DNA of 64,000 bases from Caballeronia arationis (GTDB lineage: Bacteria; Pseudomonadota; Gammaproteobacteria; Burkholderiales; Burkholderiaceae), in contig NZ_FCOG02000007.1 of NCBI RefSeq assembly GCF_001544975.2, forward strand, positions 103,088 to 167,087, given 5' to 3'. Of the stretch, positions 17,417-26,069 are shown piece by piece. The notes beneath the pieces are model-generated. The model did not search any database and was not told the DNA's origin. It saw only the letters and a list, made by a program, of their open reading frames with translations. The first letter of the stretch is position 1. Every line of letters starts with the position of its first letter. A program made the translations under genes and the position numbers.

Positions 17417-18802
17417 ATGAACCCGCATCGCAAACTCCCGCCGCGCACGATCGACGTCCAGAGCTTCATCGACGATCAGCGCTTTTCGCTTTATCAATGG
17501 ACGATCCTCGTTCTCTGCTTTCTTGTCGTCGCCGCCGATGGCTTCGATACGGCCGCGGTCGGCTTCATTGCGCCGTCGCTGATCGGCGACTGGGGCGTGA
17601 GCCGCGCCGCGCTCGGCCCCGTGATGAGCGCCGCGCTCGTCGGACTCGGCATCGGTGCGCTCGCGGCCGGCCCCGTCGCGGACCGGCTCGGACGCAAAAC
17701 CGTGCTCGTGCTCTCCGTGTTCTTCTTCGGCGCGTGGAGCCTGGCTTCGGCGCATGCGGGGTCCATCGAATCGCTTACCGTGCTGCGCTTTCTCACCGGC
17801 CTCGGGCTCGGCGCGGCGATGCCGAACGCCGTCACGCTGATGTCCGAATATGCGCCCGCACGCATCCGCGCCATCGCAGTCAATGCGATGTTCTGCGGCT
17901 TCTCGGTCGGTCTGTCGCTCGGCGGGTTGTGCGCGGCGTGGATGATCCCGCATTTCGGCTGGCCGAGCGTGCTGGTCGCAGGCGGCGCCGGACCGCTCGC
18001 GCTCTCGGTGCTGCTGATCCTGTTGCTGCCCGAGTCCGCGCAGTTCATGGTCGTCAGAAAGCGGCCGGCCGAGCGCATCGCGCGCATCCTGCGGCGCATT
18101 GCAGCGGACCCGCGTCTCGTCGACTGCGTCTTCAGCTCAACCGATTCGCGCGACAGCGTCGCCGACAAATCCGCGCTCGCGCTGGTCGTCTCGCGGCCGT
18201 ACCGGTTCGGCACCGCGATGCTCTGGCTCGCGTATTTCATGGGCCTGATGATCTTCTATCTGCTGACGAACTGGCTGCCCACGCTCTTCAAGGACGCGGG
18301 CTTCAGCGCCGAGCGCGCCGCGCTCACCACGTCGCTGTTTCCGCTTGGCGGCATTCTCGGCAACCTGTGTCTCGGCTGGGTGATGGACCGCTTCAACGCA
18401 CGGCGCGTGAACGCATTCGCCTATGTGTTCGCGGCCGCCCTGGTGCTCACGATCGGACGCGGCATCGGCGATCAGGTCTGGCTCTCCGTCTTGATCTTCC
18501 TGACCGGCACGGCAGTGACGAGCGCGGTGACGTCGATGTCCGCGCTTGCCGCGGCGTTCTATCCGACGCGCAGCCGGGCAACCGGCGTCGCGTGGATGCT
18601 CGGCATCGGGCGCATGGGCGCCGTCGCCGGGGCGATGACCGGCGGCCTCATGATGAGCATGGGGCTGCAGTTCGGCGCGGTGTTCACGTTCCTCGCCGTG
18701 CCGGCTCTGGTCGCAGCGTTCGCACTGGGCGCGCTCAGCCGGCGCGATGCTTCGGGTCAACGGGCCGCGGTCGCGACGGTCACGCAGCCTACTGTGGAGT
18801 GA
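17417..18802 (+). CDS. MFS transporter, aromatic acid:H+ symporter (AAHS) type
   Basis: A 461-residue, 12-TM MFS permease. Key features are ADGFDTAAVGFIAPSL in TM1 (the Asp-Gly-Phe-Asp motif of AAHS carriers such as PcaK and BenK), the loop 2-3 motif GPVADRLGRKTVLV, and LMSEYAPARIRA after TM4. AGGAGACAACC precedes the ATG. It is 105 bp downstream of the NIPSNAP gene, probably the uptake system of the operon. An aromatic or related organic acid is the likely substrate. Confidence 0.85.
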   Translation: MNPHRKLPPRTIDVQSFIDDQRFSLYQWTILVLCFLVVAADGFDTAAVGFIAPSLIGDWGVSRAALGPVMSAALVGLGIGALAAGPVADRLGRKTVLVLSVFFFGAWSLASAHAGSIESLTVLRFLTGLGLGAAMPNAVTLMSEYAPARIRAIAVNAMFCGFSVGLSLGGLCAAWMIPHFGWPSVLVAGGAGPLALSVLLILLLPESAQFMVVRKRPAERIARILRRIAADPRLVDCVFSSTDSRDSVADKSALALVVSRPYRFGTAMLWLAYFMGLMIFYLLTNWLPTLFKDAGFSAERAALTTSLFPLGGILGNLCLGWVMDRFNARRVNAFAYVFAAALVLTIGRGIGDQVWLSVLIFLTGTAVTSAVTSMSALAAAFYPTRSRATGVAWMLGIGRMGAVAGAMTGGLMMSMGLQFGAVFTFLAVPALVAAFALGALSRRDASGQRAAVATVTQPTVE

Positions 18803-18823
18803 TTGGGGCGGCCCGTTCGTGAC

Positions 18824-18855
18824 AAAGGCCGGCCGGCGGATGCCGGTCGGCCTTT
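18824..18855. terminator. Hairpin between convergent transporter genes
   Basis: Two 14-base arms, AAAGGCCGGCCGGC and GCCGGTCGGCCTTT, pair with one G-T and a 4-base loop. The A-rich start and T-rich end make it a candidate terminator in both directions, serving the AAHS gene (ends 18802) and the MHS gene (ends 18874). Confidence 0.65.
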
Positions 18856-18873
18856 GCGTTGCCGCCTCCGAGA

Positions 18874-20244
18874 TCAGCTGTTGTCGAGCGGCTTGCGCGA
18901 TGTCTCGCGGCTCGCGAGCATCGCGATCAACGCGACGGCCGATGCGCCCACCAGATACCACGCCGGCGCGAGCTTGTTGCCGGTCGCGCCGATCAGCCAG
19001 GTCGCGACAAACGGCGCCGTCCCGCCGAAAAGCGCGTTGGCCGCGTTGAAGCAGAACGCGAAGCCGCTATAGCGCACGCGCGTCGGAAAGATCTCCGAGA
19101 GGAAGCAGGGCAGCGTCCCGTCGTTCATCGTCAGGAGCGCTCCGAACGCGATCTGGATCAGCACGATCGTCATGAAGCTCGCACCGACGAGTCCCTTGAA
19201 GAGCGGCACCGTCAACGCCGCGAAGAGGATAGAAGCGCCGATCAGCATCGTCTTGCGCCCCACGCGGTCCGACAGCGCGCCCATGATGAACACGAAGCCG
19301 ATGTACGCGGTGAGCGAGATGGTGGCCGCGATGAACGATGCCGTCTCGCTGACGCCCATTTCGGTCGAGAGGTACGTCGGCATGTAGCTCAGCACGAGGT
19401 AGAACGCGACGGCGTTCAGGCACGTCACGCCGAACGCGATCAGCATCTTGCCGCGATGCATCATCAGGAGTTCCTTGGCGGGGGCGCGTGCTACCTGATG
19501 CGACGTTTCGAGCGCCTTGAAGGTAGGCGTGTCTTCCAGCCGCACGCGGATGTAGCGTCCGATCAGGCCGAACGGCGCCGCGAGCAGGAACGGCAGGCGC
19601 CAGCCGAACGAGTGGAGCTGGTCGGACGTGAGGAACGCGTGCATGACCGCGACGAAGATCGAGCCGAAGAGAAGACCGGCTGCGGTGCTCGCCGGCACGA
19701 TGCTCGTGTAGATGCCGCGCTTGCCTTCCGGGGCGTATTCCGCGAGGAACGCCGACGCGCCCGCGTATTCGCCCGATGCCGAGAAGCCTTGGACAAGGCG
19801 CACGACGAGGAGCAGGATCGGCGCGAAGATGCCGACTTGCGCGTAGGTGGGCAGGAACGCGATCAGGAAGGTCGAGCACGACATGATGAGGATCGACAGC
19901 GAGAGCGCGGTGCGTCGTCCGATCTTGTCGCCGAAGTGTCCCCAGACGATGCCGCCGATCGGGCGCACGATGAACGAGATTGCGAACACGGCGTAGGCGG
20001 CAAGGAGGCCTGTTGCGGCATCGGACTTCGGGAAGAAGACGACGGCGATGATGGTTGCGAGATAGCCGTAGGACGCGTAGTCGAACCATTCGACGAAGTT
20101 GCCGATGAAGCTCGCCATGGCGGCGCGTTTGAGCAGGCGCGGGTCGGCGGTTGGGGTGGCTGTTGAGGCGGGGTTCGAGTATGCCGATGGCGCGAGGATG
20201 CCAGCGCCCGAGGCCTGGCTGGAAACCGCTTTCGTTGAGTTCAT
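18874..20244 (-). CDS. MFS transporter, metabolite:H+ symporter (MHS, ProP-like) type
   Basis: A 456-residue, 12-TM permease. It carries the MHS signature NFVEWFDYASYGYLATII in TM1, GHFGDKIGRRTAL in loop 2-3, and GFSASGEYAGASAFLAEYAP in TM4, typical of ProP/KgtP/ShiA relatives that move osmolytes or organic acids with H+. I prefer the ATG at 20244 (GGAG upstream) over the TTG four codons earlier. Its promoter shares a repeat with the creatinase promoter (see 20375-20433), so creatine or sarcosine is a plausible substrate. The creatinase operon is read from the same strand upstream. Confidence 0.87.
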   Translation of the reverse strand: MNSTKAVSSQASGAGILAPSAYSNPASTATPTADPRLLKRAAMASFIGNFVEWFDYASYGYLATIIAVVFFPKSDAATGLLAAYAVFAISFIVRPIGGIVWGHFGDKIGRRTALSLSILIMSCSTFLIAFLPTYAQVGIFAPILLLVVRLVQGFSASGEYAGASAFLAEYAPEGKRGIYTSIVPASTAAGLLFGSIFVAVMHAFLTSDQLHSFGWRLPFLLAAPFGLIGRYIRVRLEDTPTFKALETSHQVARAPAKELLMMHRGKMLIAFGVTCLNAVAFYLVLSYMPTYLSTEMGVSETASFIAATISLTAYIGFVFIMGALSDRVGRKTMLIGASILFAALTVPLFKGLVGASFMTIVLIQIAFGALLTMNDGTLPCFLSEIFPTRVRYSGFAFCFNAANALFGGTAPFVATWLIGATGNKLAPAWYLVGASAVALIAMLASRETSRKPLDNS

Positions 20245-20374
20245 CCGTTTCTCCAAACTTGAATCGTGCGCGATTGCTGTGCCTTCGTTGTGCTTTGCGG
20301 CGAGTGTTCGCTAACGGGATTTAGTGCGGTTCATTGACGTCGCTCCTGTTCGATCGGTGGATTCGATGGAGCAA

Positions 20375-20433
20375 ATGGTAGAAGCTCGGGGGATCGGAAA
20401 ATTTTCGAAATCGACACGAGAGTGCACGAAATC
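20375..20433 (-). promoter_or_regulatory. Activated promoter with 21-bp-spaced CGATTTCG repeats (MHS gene)
   Basis: On the minus strand GATTTCG occurs at 20433-20427 and again at 20412-20406, period 21 bp. A candidate -10, TACCAT (20380-20375), starts 26 bp after the proximal copy. The same half-site, period and distance recur upstream of creatinase. This layout fits an AraC-family activator, most simply the GlxA-type regulator at 24942-25946. Confidence 0.6.
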
Positions 20434-20522
20434 GACGAAAAGGGTTTACCACTGGCGTCCCGAGCGATCTGGTTGAACACCGGGTGCTGTTGATGCGCTC
20501 GATGGAATCTGATTTGTTTGCG

Positions 20523-20565
20523 GTCGCTAGCGCGCCCTTGTGCGGGGCGGCATTTCATTGCCGCG
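20523..20565 (-). repeat. Copy 1 of an extragenic repeat, inverted
   Basis: Read on the minus strand this segment contains TGCCGCCCCGCACAAGGGC followed by GCGCTAGCG. It aligns with the plus-strand segment at 20820-20850 (CCGCCCCGGACAGGGGC, then AGAGCTAA). The two copies therefore face opposite ways about 260 bp apart. The motif is of a type I recall as widespread between genes in Burkholderiales. Confidence 0.5.
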
Positions 20566-20782
20566 CGTTAGCAAAGCGATGGTTTACGGTTGTGCCTTTC
20601 GTCCGAGCGAAGCGCGGACGAACCGGAACGCAGTGCATACCACTCTGTTGGAGTGCGAGGGGTGTCAGTGCGTGCGCGCGCGCGCCAAGCCGGGTCGGTC
20701 CTTTGAGGGCGACACTTAGGCGCTGCACCACTCAGTAATGCTAGTGCGTTGACGTGCTGTGACTGCTGCCAGAAAAGCTGCT

Positions 20783-20842
20783 TTCTTTGCTTACTTTCTT
20801 TGCAGCAGCAAAGAAAGTAAGTCCCGCCCCGGACAGGGGCAG
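20783..20842 (+). repeat. Copy 2 of the extragenic repeat: double hairpin
   Basis: A perfect inverted repeat with 14-bp arms (CTTACTTTCTTTGC and its complement, loop AGCA) spans 20790-20821. It is followed at once by a second hairpin, GCCCC-GGACA-GGGGC (20826-20840). The AAAGAAAGTAAG...CCGCCCC core is familiar as a repeated extragenic element in Burkholderia-group genomes. No function is established. Confidence 0.75.
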
Positions 20843-20932
20843 AGCTAATAGACCACTAAGAAGGCAAGTTTCAAGAAAAGCGCAGAAGCGTAGACGGTGG
20901 AAACAACGACGCCCTCCAAGCGGACCGCAGCC

Positions 20933-22180
20933 CTAAAGCGCCCGCTGCCGCCCGGCAGCCAACGCCCCCACAGCGAGCAACGCCGCGGAATAAACGAGCC
21001 CTCGCGCGAGCCCGGCGCCATCGGAGATCAACCCGATGACCATCGGCCCGACGATCTGCCCGAACGCGAACACGATGGTGAAAGCGCTGATCCCCTGGGC
21101 CCAGCGCGCCGCCGGCAGGTTGTGCCGAACGAATGCCGTCGTCGATGCGACGGCCGACAGGAAGGTCGCCCCGAAGAGAACGCCAGATAAAAACGCGACG
21201 ACTGTCGAGCCAAAAACCACGGGCATGATGGTAGCCAGCGCGAGCAATCCGTTGAGCGTGGCAAGCGCCTGCCCGCCGTGCATGCGGTCGAGGAGTCGGG
21301 ACCACAGCCGCGCCGACACGACCGTCGCAAGTCCGAGCAGCACATAGAAAGCGGTCACGGCAGAAGCGCTCATGCCGTCGTTGCGCAGCATCGCGATGAT
21401 GAACGTCATGTAGCCGATATAGCCGACGCCAAAGAAGAAATAGCCCCCGAGCATGCGAGAGAAACTCGGCCAGCGAGGCGCATCGGCAGGTGCCTGAGGA
21501 GCGCCCCGCCCCGCAGCCTGCGCGATATCGCCGGACTCGATACGCCGCGCCGCGCCGGCCGCGAACACCGACAACACCGCGCACGCAAGAGCAAGCGCGA
21601 ACCACGCGAGTTGCCAGCCATGCGCGCCGCTTCGTATGCTCGATGGCACGAGCACCGCGGAGACCACGATGCCCCACCCCGCGCCGCCGTAGTACAGGCC
21701 GAGCACGAGCCCGGCGTCACGCGGATGAGACGACGCGAGGCGCGCCGCCAGCACGCCCCCGCCGATGAAGATGAACGCGCTGCTGATGCCCGTCGCGACC
21801 CGCTGCGCGAGCAGCGCGCCGGTATCGGCGAGCACGCCGCTCACCGCCATCACGATCGCAGTGACGACACAGCCCGCAATGAACGAAACGCCCGCCGACC
21901 AGCGTCGCGAGCAAAGGGGAAAGACGAGCGCGCCCAGCAGATAGCCGAGCGCGTTGGCCGTGTTCATCGCGCCGGCCTGCGCGAAAGTCCAGCCGAGGTC
22001 GGCCTTCATCGAAGGAAGCAGGAGCGCGTAGGAAAAGCGCGTGAGTCCAAGCGCGATCGCGCTGCCAAGCGACAGGCACACGGCGAGCGCCAGCGTCTCT
22101 CCGCGAGAACGCGCCCCGCGATCCGACGATGTCCATTTCGATTCGTGTCGTTGCGCGGTGCTGCCGGTGTCGTCGGTCAT
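20933..22180 (-). CDS. YbfB/YjiJ-family MFS transporter
   Basis: A 415-residue, 12-TM protein. LGSAIALGLTRFSYALLLPS, with its GxxRFxYxxLLPxM core, and WTFAQAGAMNTANALGYLLG identify the YbfB/YjiJ subfamily, whose substrates are mostly unknown. It lies 93 bp after glyA on the same strand, so it may be the last gene of the creatinase-glyA unit. The N-terminal 28 residues are hydrophilic and Arg/Ser-rich. Confidence 0.83.
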   Translation of the reverse strand: MTDDTGSTAQRHESKWTSSDRGARSRGETLALAVCLSLGSAIALGLTRFSYALLLPSMKADLGWTFAQAGAMNTANALGYLLGALVFPLCSRRWSAGVSFIAGCVVTAIVMAVSGVLADTGALLAQRVATGISSAFIFIGGGVLAARLASSHPRDAGLVLGLYYGGAGWGIVVSAVLVPSSIRSGAHGWQLAWFALALACAVLSVFAAGAARRIESGDIAQAAGRGAPQAPADAPRWPSFSRMLGGYFFFGVGYIGYMTFIIAMLRNDGMSASAVTAFYVLLGLATVVSARLWSRLLDRMHGGQALATLNGLLALATIMPVVFGSTVVAFLSGVLFGATFLSAVASTTAFVRHNLPAARWAQGISAFTIVFAFGQIVGPMVIGLISDGAGLARGLVYSAALLAVGALAAGRQRAL

Positions 22181-22273
22181 CGGTTCTTGTGGTGGCGGTT
22201 GCGCCGCCGTGGCGACGGCGGATTTGTCGCCTATGGTATCGCGAGGACCCGCCGCCGTTAAGACCGTCCCGCG

Positions 22274-23533
22274 CTACAGGCCCGCATACACCGGATACCG
22301 CGCGCAAAGCGCCGACACCTGTTCGCGCACGCGCTGCTGAACGCGATCGTTGCCGATGTCGTCGAGCACGTCGCAGATGAGGCGCGCCGTGAGTGCCGCG
22401 TCGTCTTCCGTGAAACCGCGCGTCGTGATCGCGGGCGTGCCGATGCGAATGCCGCTCGTGACGAACGGCGACTGCGGATCGTTCGGCACCGTGTTCTTGT
22501 TGACCGTGATGTGCGCGCAGCCGAGCGCGGCGTCTGCATCCTTGCCCGTGATCCCGCGCGCAACCAGGTTCACGAGGAACAGATGATCGTCGGTGCCGCC
22601 CGACACGATGTCATAGCCGCGTTCGATGAACACCGCGACCATCGCGCGCGCATTGGCGAGCGTCGCCTTCTGATACTCGACGAATTCCGCGCCGAGTGCC
22701 TCCCTGAACGCCACCGCCTTCGCCGCGATCACATGCATGAGCGGTCCGCCCTGCGTGCCGGGAAAGACCATTGAGTTGAGCTTCTTCTCGATCTCCTCGT
22801 TCGGCTTCGCGAGAATCAGCCCGCCGCGCGGGCCGCGCAAGGTCTTGTGCGTGGTCGTCGTGACGACGTCCGCGAAAGGCAGCGGATTCGGATAAAGCCC
22901 CGCCGCGACGAGGCCCGCGACATGCGCCATGTCGACGAAGAGATATGCGCCGACGCGATCCGCGATTGTGCGAAAGTGTGCGAAGTCGAGCACGCGCGAA
23001 TACGCCGAAAAGCCCGCGACGATCATCTTCGGCTTGTGTCCCACTGCCAGCCGCTCGACTTCGTCATAGTCGATGAGGCCGCTCGCCGTATCGACGCCAT
23101 ACTGCACCGCGCGATACACCTTGCCCGAGAACGACACCTTGGCGCCATGCGTGAGATGGCCGCCGTGCGCGAGGCTCATCCCGAGGATCGTGTCGCCGGG
23201 ATTCAACAGCGCCATGTAGACGGCCGCGTTCGCCTGCGATCCGCTGTGCGGCTGAACGTTGGCGTAACCGGCGGCGAACAGGCGCCTGGCGCGCGCGATC
23301 GCAAGCGATTCCACCACGTCCACGTGCTCGCATCCGCCGTAGTAGCGCTTGCCCGGATATCCCTCCGCGTACTTGTTGGTCAGCACCGAGCCTTGCGCTT
23401 CGAGCACGCGCGGGCTCGCGTAGTTTTCCGATGCGATCAGTTCGATATGTTCTTCCTGACGCCGTCGCTCGAGGCGCATGGCGTCGGCGAGTTCCGGATC
23501 GAAGCCCGCGATGGTTTGTCCCGCTGAAAACAT
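22274..23533 (-). CDS. glyA: Serine hydroxymethyltransferase
   Basis: A 419-residue PLP enzyme that interconverts glycine + 5,10-methylene-THF and serine + THF. Family motifs: [39 protein letters not shown], and PLP Lys230 in [14 protein letters not shown]. Full usual length. Start ATG at 23533 with AGGAG upstream. It lies 61 bp downstream of creatinase, so it is placed to assimilate glycine arising from creatine via sarcosine. It may be a second, catabolic copy besides a housekeeping glyA elsewhere, though that cannot be seen here. Confidence 0.95.
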   Translation of the reverse strand: MFSAGQTIAGFDPELADAMRLERRRQEEHIELIASENYASPRVLEAQGSVLTNKYAEGYPGKRYYGGCEHVDVVESLAIARARRLFAAGYANVQPHSGSQANAAVYMALLNPGDTILGMSLAHGGHLTHGAKVSFSGKVYRAVQYGVDTASGLIDYDEVERLAVGHKPKMIVAGFSAYSRVLDFAHFRTIADRVGAYLFVDMAHVAGLVAAGLYPNPLPFADVVTTTTHKTLRGPRGGLILAKPNEEIEKKLNSMVFPGTQGGPLMHVIAAKAVAFREALGAEFVEYQKATLANARAMVAVFIERGYDIVSGGTDDHLFLVNLVARGITGKDADAALGCAHITVNKNTVPNDPQSPFVTSGIRIGTPAITTRGFTEDDAALTARLICDVLDDIGNDRVQQRVREQVSALCARYPVYAGL

Positions 23534-23594
23534 TGCACGTCTCCTGCTGGTTCGTCTTGCGGCACGAGGCCGCAAGACTGTTTCGTTCGACGGC

Positions 23595-24806
23595 TCAGGC
23601 CGCGATGATGTTCTTCCCCGGACCATAAGGGAAACCGGTGATGTTGGTCGCGTCCTTCTTGCCGATCACGAGGATGTCGTGCTCGCGATAACCGCCCGCT
23701 CCGGGCAAGCCGTGCGGCAGCATGATCATCGGCTCCATCGAGACGACCATGTTCTCTTCCAGCACGGTGTCGATGTCCTCGCGCAACTCGAGCCCCGCTT
23801 CGCGGCCGTAGTAGTGCGAGAGCACGCCGAACGAATGGCCGTAGCCGAATGTGCGGTACTTGAGCAGGCCATACTCCGCGTAGATCTTGTTCAGTTCGTG
23901 CGCGATGTCGCAGCAGCGCGCGCCCGGCTTGATGAGCTTCAGCCCCGCCTCGTGCACTTCGACGTTGATCTTCCAGAGACGCAGATGCTCGTCGGAACAA
24001 TGATCGAAGAACATCGTGCGCTCGAGCGCCGTGTAGTAGCCCGCGATCATCGAGAAGCAGTTCAGGCTCAGGATGTCGCCCTTCTGTACCTTGCGCGTCG
24101 TCACTGGGTTGTGCGCGCCATCGGTGTTGATGCCGGACTGGAACCAGGTCCACGTATCCATCAACTCGGAATGCGGATAGCGGCGCGCGATCTCGCGCAC
24201 CATCGCCTGCGTCGATGCAAGCGCGACCTCGTGTTCGGGCACGCCTTCGTGCACGGCCGCCGCGAGCGCCGCGCCGCCGACGTCGCACACCGCCGCACCG
24301 TTCCTGATGACCTCGATCTCTTCCGCCGACTTGATCATGCGCATGCGCATCGTGTCTGCGCCGATGTCGACGAACTCTGCATCCGGCAACGCCGCCTTCA
24401 GCTTCGCCAGCACTTCGACGGGCATCTGGTCGAACTCGACGCCCACGCGTCCGCGGTTCTCGATCTCGCCTTGCACCGTGCGGAAGAAGTTGTCGCGCTG
24501 CCAGTCGGTGTAGACGACGTTGTAGTCGCCGACCGTGCGGCGCCACGGCTGGCCGCCGTCGATGTTCGCGCTGATCGAGACGACCTTCTTCGGCGTCACG
24601 ACGAGTCCGTACTTGCGCCCGAACGAGCAGTACAGGAAATCGGCGTAGTAGTTGATGTTGTGATACGACGTGAACAGCACTGCATCGATGTTGCCGCGCG
24701 CCATCAGTTCGCGCAGCTTCGTCTGGCGGTTCGCGTATTCGGCATCGGAGAACGTGTGCTGGACTTTCTCGCCGTTCTCGATGCGGATCAGGTTCTCCAT
24801 TTTCAT
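23595..24806 (-). CDS. Creatinase (creatine amidinohydrolase)
   Basis: A 403-residue enzyme, the same length as Pseudomonas putida creatinase, that hydrolyses creatine to sarcosine and urea. It has the pita-bread fold of M24 aminopeptidase relatives but does not need metal. Diagnostic stretches: [55 protein letters not shown] and [20 protein letters not shown]. Catalytic His falls exactly at residue 232. AGGAGCGAGAG precedes the ATG. It heads the unit creatinase-glyA, under a promoter with AraC-type repeats. No creatininase or urease gene is in the window. Confidence 0.95.
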   Translation of the reverse strand: MKMENLIRIENGEKVQHTFSDAEYANRQTKLRELMARGNIDAVLFTSYHNINYYADFLYCSFGRKYGLVVTPKKVVSISANIDGGQPWRRTVGDYNVVYTDWQRDNFFRTVQGEIENRGRVGVEFDQMPVEVLAKLKAALPDAEFVDIGADTMRMRMIKSAEEIEVIRNGAAVCDVGGAALAAAVHEGVPEHEVALASTQAMVREIARRYPHSELMDTWTWFQSGINTDGAHNPVTTRKVQKGDILSLNCFSMIAGYYTALERTMFFDHCSDEHLRLWKINVEVHEAGLKLIKPGARCCDIAHELNKIYAEYGLLKYRTFGYGHSFGVLSHYYGREAGLELREDIDTVLEENMVVSMEPMIMLPHGLPGAGGYREHDILVIGKKDATNITGFPYGPGKNIIAA

Positions 24807-24845
24807 TCTCTCGCTCCTGGGTAAAAGATGATTTCGATGGAGCCC

Positions 24846-24904
24846 ATGTTAGGGATTCGGCGAATCCGAACATTTCCGGAATCGACGGCATCCTTTGCGA
24901 AATC
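24846..24904 (-). promoter_or_regulatory. Activated promoter with 21-bp-spaced GATTYCG repeats (creatinase)
   Basis: On the minus strand GATTTCG (24904-24898) and GATTCCG (24883-24877) repeat with a 21-bp period. A -10 candidate, TAACAT (24851-24846), begins 26 bp after the proximal copy. Half-site, period and -10 distance equal those of the MHS transporter promoter. The divergent arrangement is absent: the regulator gene lies upstream on the same strand, ending 38 bp away. Confidence 0.65.
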
Positions 24905-24941
24905 GTCGGCGAGGGTTTTTACGGAGAAGCTGTGCGCAAGC

Positions 24942-25946
24942 CTAAAGCGCGCTCTGGTAGCGCCTGCGATCGGCGCTCGGAGAGATCTGGAACTGGGCCT
25001 TGTAGCGCGTGGCGAAGTGCGTGGTCGATGCGAAGCCCGTGCGCGCGCAGACTTCTTCGAGCGGCTTCGACGTGCGGTACAGCAACTGCCGCGCGCGCAG
25101 CAGACGAATCTCGATGTACGCCTGCGCGGGCGTCTTGCCGAGCCGGTCGCTGAACCAGCGTTCGAGTTGCCGCTGCGATACCTGAAGATAGGCCGCGATC
25201 TCCGCGACCGGAATCGCCTCTTCGACGTTGTTCTCCATGTACTGCAGCGCTTCTTCGAGCTTGGCGTGCTCGGCGCCCATGTACTGGCGCAGCGACGTGC
25301 GTTGCCTTTGCTCGTGGCTGCGCCTCTCCGCGACGAGCAGTTCGAGCACGCGCGCCGCGAGCGACCGGCTGCCCGGCACCGCGCCGAGCAGATGCACCAT
25401 CAGGTCGAGCGGCGCGATGCCGCCGCTGCACGTATAGCGATCGCGATCGACTTCATACAGGCGGTTCGACACCGTCAGGCGCGGAAACTGCTCGACGAGT
25501 GCGTCCTGGTCTTCCCAGTGGATCGTGCAGCGATAACCGTTGAGCAGGCCCGCGCGCGCGAGAAAGTAGCTGCCCGTGTCGAGTCCGCCGAGCGCCACGC
25601 CATGGCGCGCCTGCAGGCGAAGCCAGTCGAGCACGGCACCGATGCCCTTCTTCGGAATCGGGTTCGGGCCGACGACAAACACTGCGTCGAACTTGCCGCC
25701 GTCGGCCATCGCCGTATCGGGCACGACGCGGATACCGTCGCTCGAACGCACGGGCTCGTGAGCCACGCCGATCAGTTCGTACTCGTAGACCTTGCGCCCG
25801 ACGATCATGTTTGCGATGCGCAACGGATCGACGGCTGCGGCGAGCGCGATCAGCGAGAAACCGTCGGGAAGCAGAAAGCCGTAGCGGGTCACGCGCAGGT
25901 CGTGCAGGCCGTCGGTCGTCGCGGGAAGGTCGGGCGCTCGGGACAC
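24942..25946 (-). CDS. GlxA-family transcriptional regulator (DJ-1/PfpI + AraC HTH)
   Basis: A 334-residue activator type. Residues 15-190 form a DJ-1/PfpI-like sensor (GFLLPDGFSLIALAAAVDPL, AVFVVGPNPIP, ALGGLDTGSYFLARAGLL), lacking the catalytic Cys as usual in this family. Residues 235-330 form the AraC DNA-binding part (VAEIAAYLQVSQRQLERWF and LEEVCARTGFASTTHFATRY). Relatives GbdR, SouR and CdhR control glycine betaine, sarcosine and carnitine use. Position just upstream of creatinase suggests it senses creatine or sarcosine. Likely target sites are the repeats at 24877-24904 and 20406-20433. Confidence 0.88.
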   Translation of the reverse strand: MSRAPDLPATTDGLHDLRVTRYGFLLPDGFSLIALAAAVDPLRIANMIVGRKVYEYELIGVAHEPVRSSDGIRVVPDTAMADGGKFDAVFVVGPNPIPKKGIGAVLDWLRLQARHGVALGGLDTGSYFLARAGLLNGYRCTIHWEDQDALVEQFPRLTVSNRLYEVDRDRYTCSGGIAPLDLMVHLLGAVPGSRSLAARVLELLVAERRSHEQRQRTSLRQYMGAEHAKLEEALQYMENNVEEAIPVAEIAAYLQVSQRQLERWFSDRLGKTPAQAYIEIRLLRARQLLYRTSKPLEEVCARTGFASTTHFATRYKAQFQISPSADRRRYQSAL

Positions 25947-26069
25947 GGTGCGGGTCGCGTGGATGAGTGAGGATGAAAGGTTCGTGCATTCTAGTACGGC
26001 TCGCGCCCCGTTCCAGTAGACTGGCCTTCGCCCGTCATTCGTCGATGGGCTCGACGCACTTACAAGCTC

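Larger units (their letters stand above)
20434..20932. other. Gene-free region with extragenic hairpin repeats
   Basis: No gene with plausible codon use is present. The region holds several short inverted repeats. GCGGCA/TGCCGC with a 6-base loop lies near 20549-20566, inside a longer imperfect pair (GCTAGCGCG with CGCGTTAGC). TTCGTCCG/CGGACGAA lies at 20598-20622. The strong double hairpin listed separately lies at 20783-20842. It separates the MHS gene from the YbfB-type gene, both on the minus strand. Confidence 0.6.
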
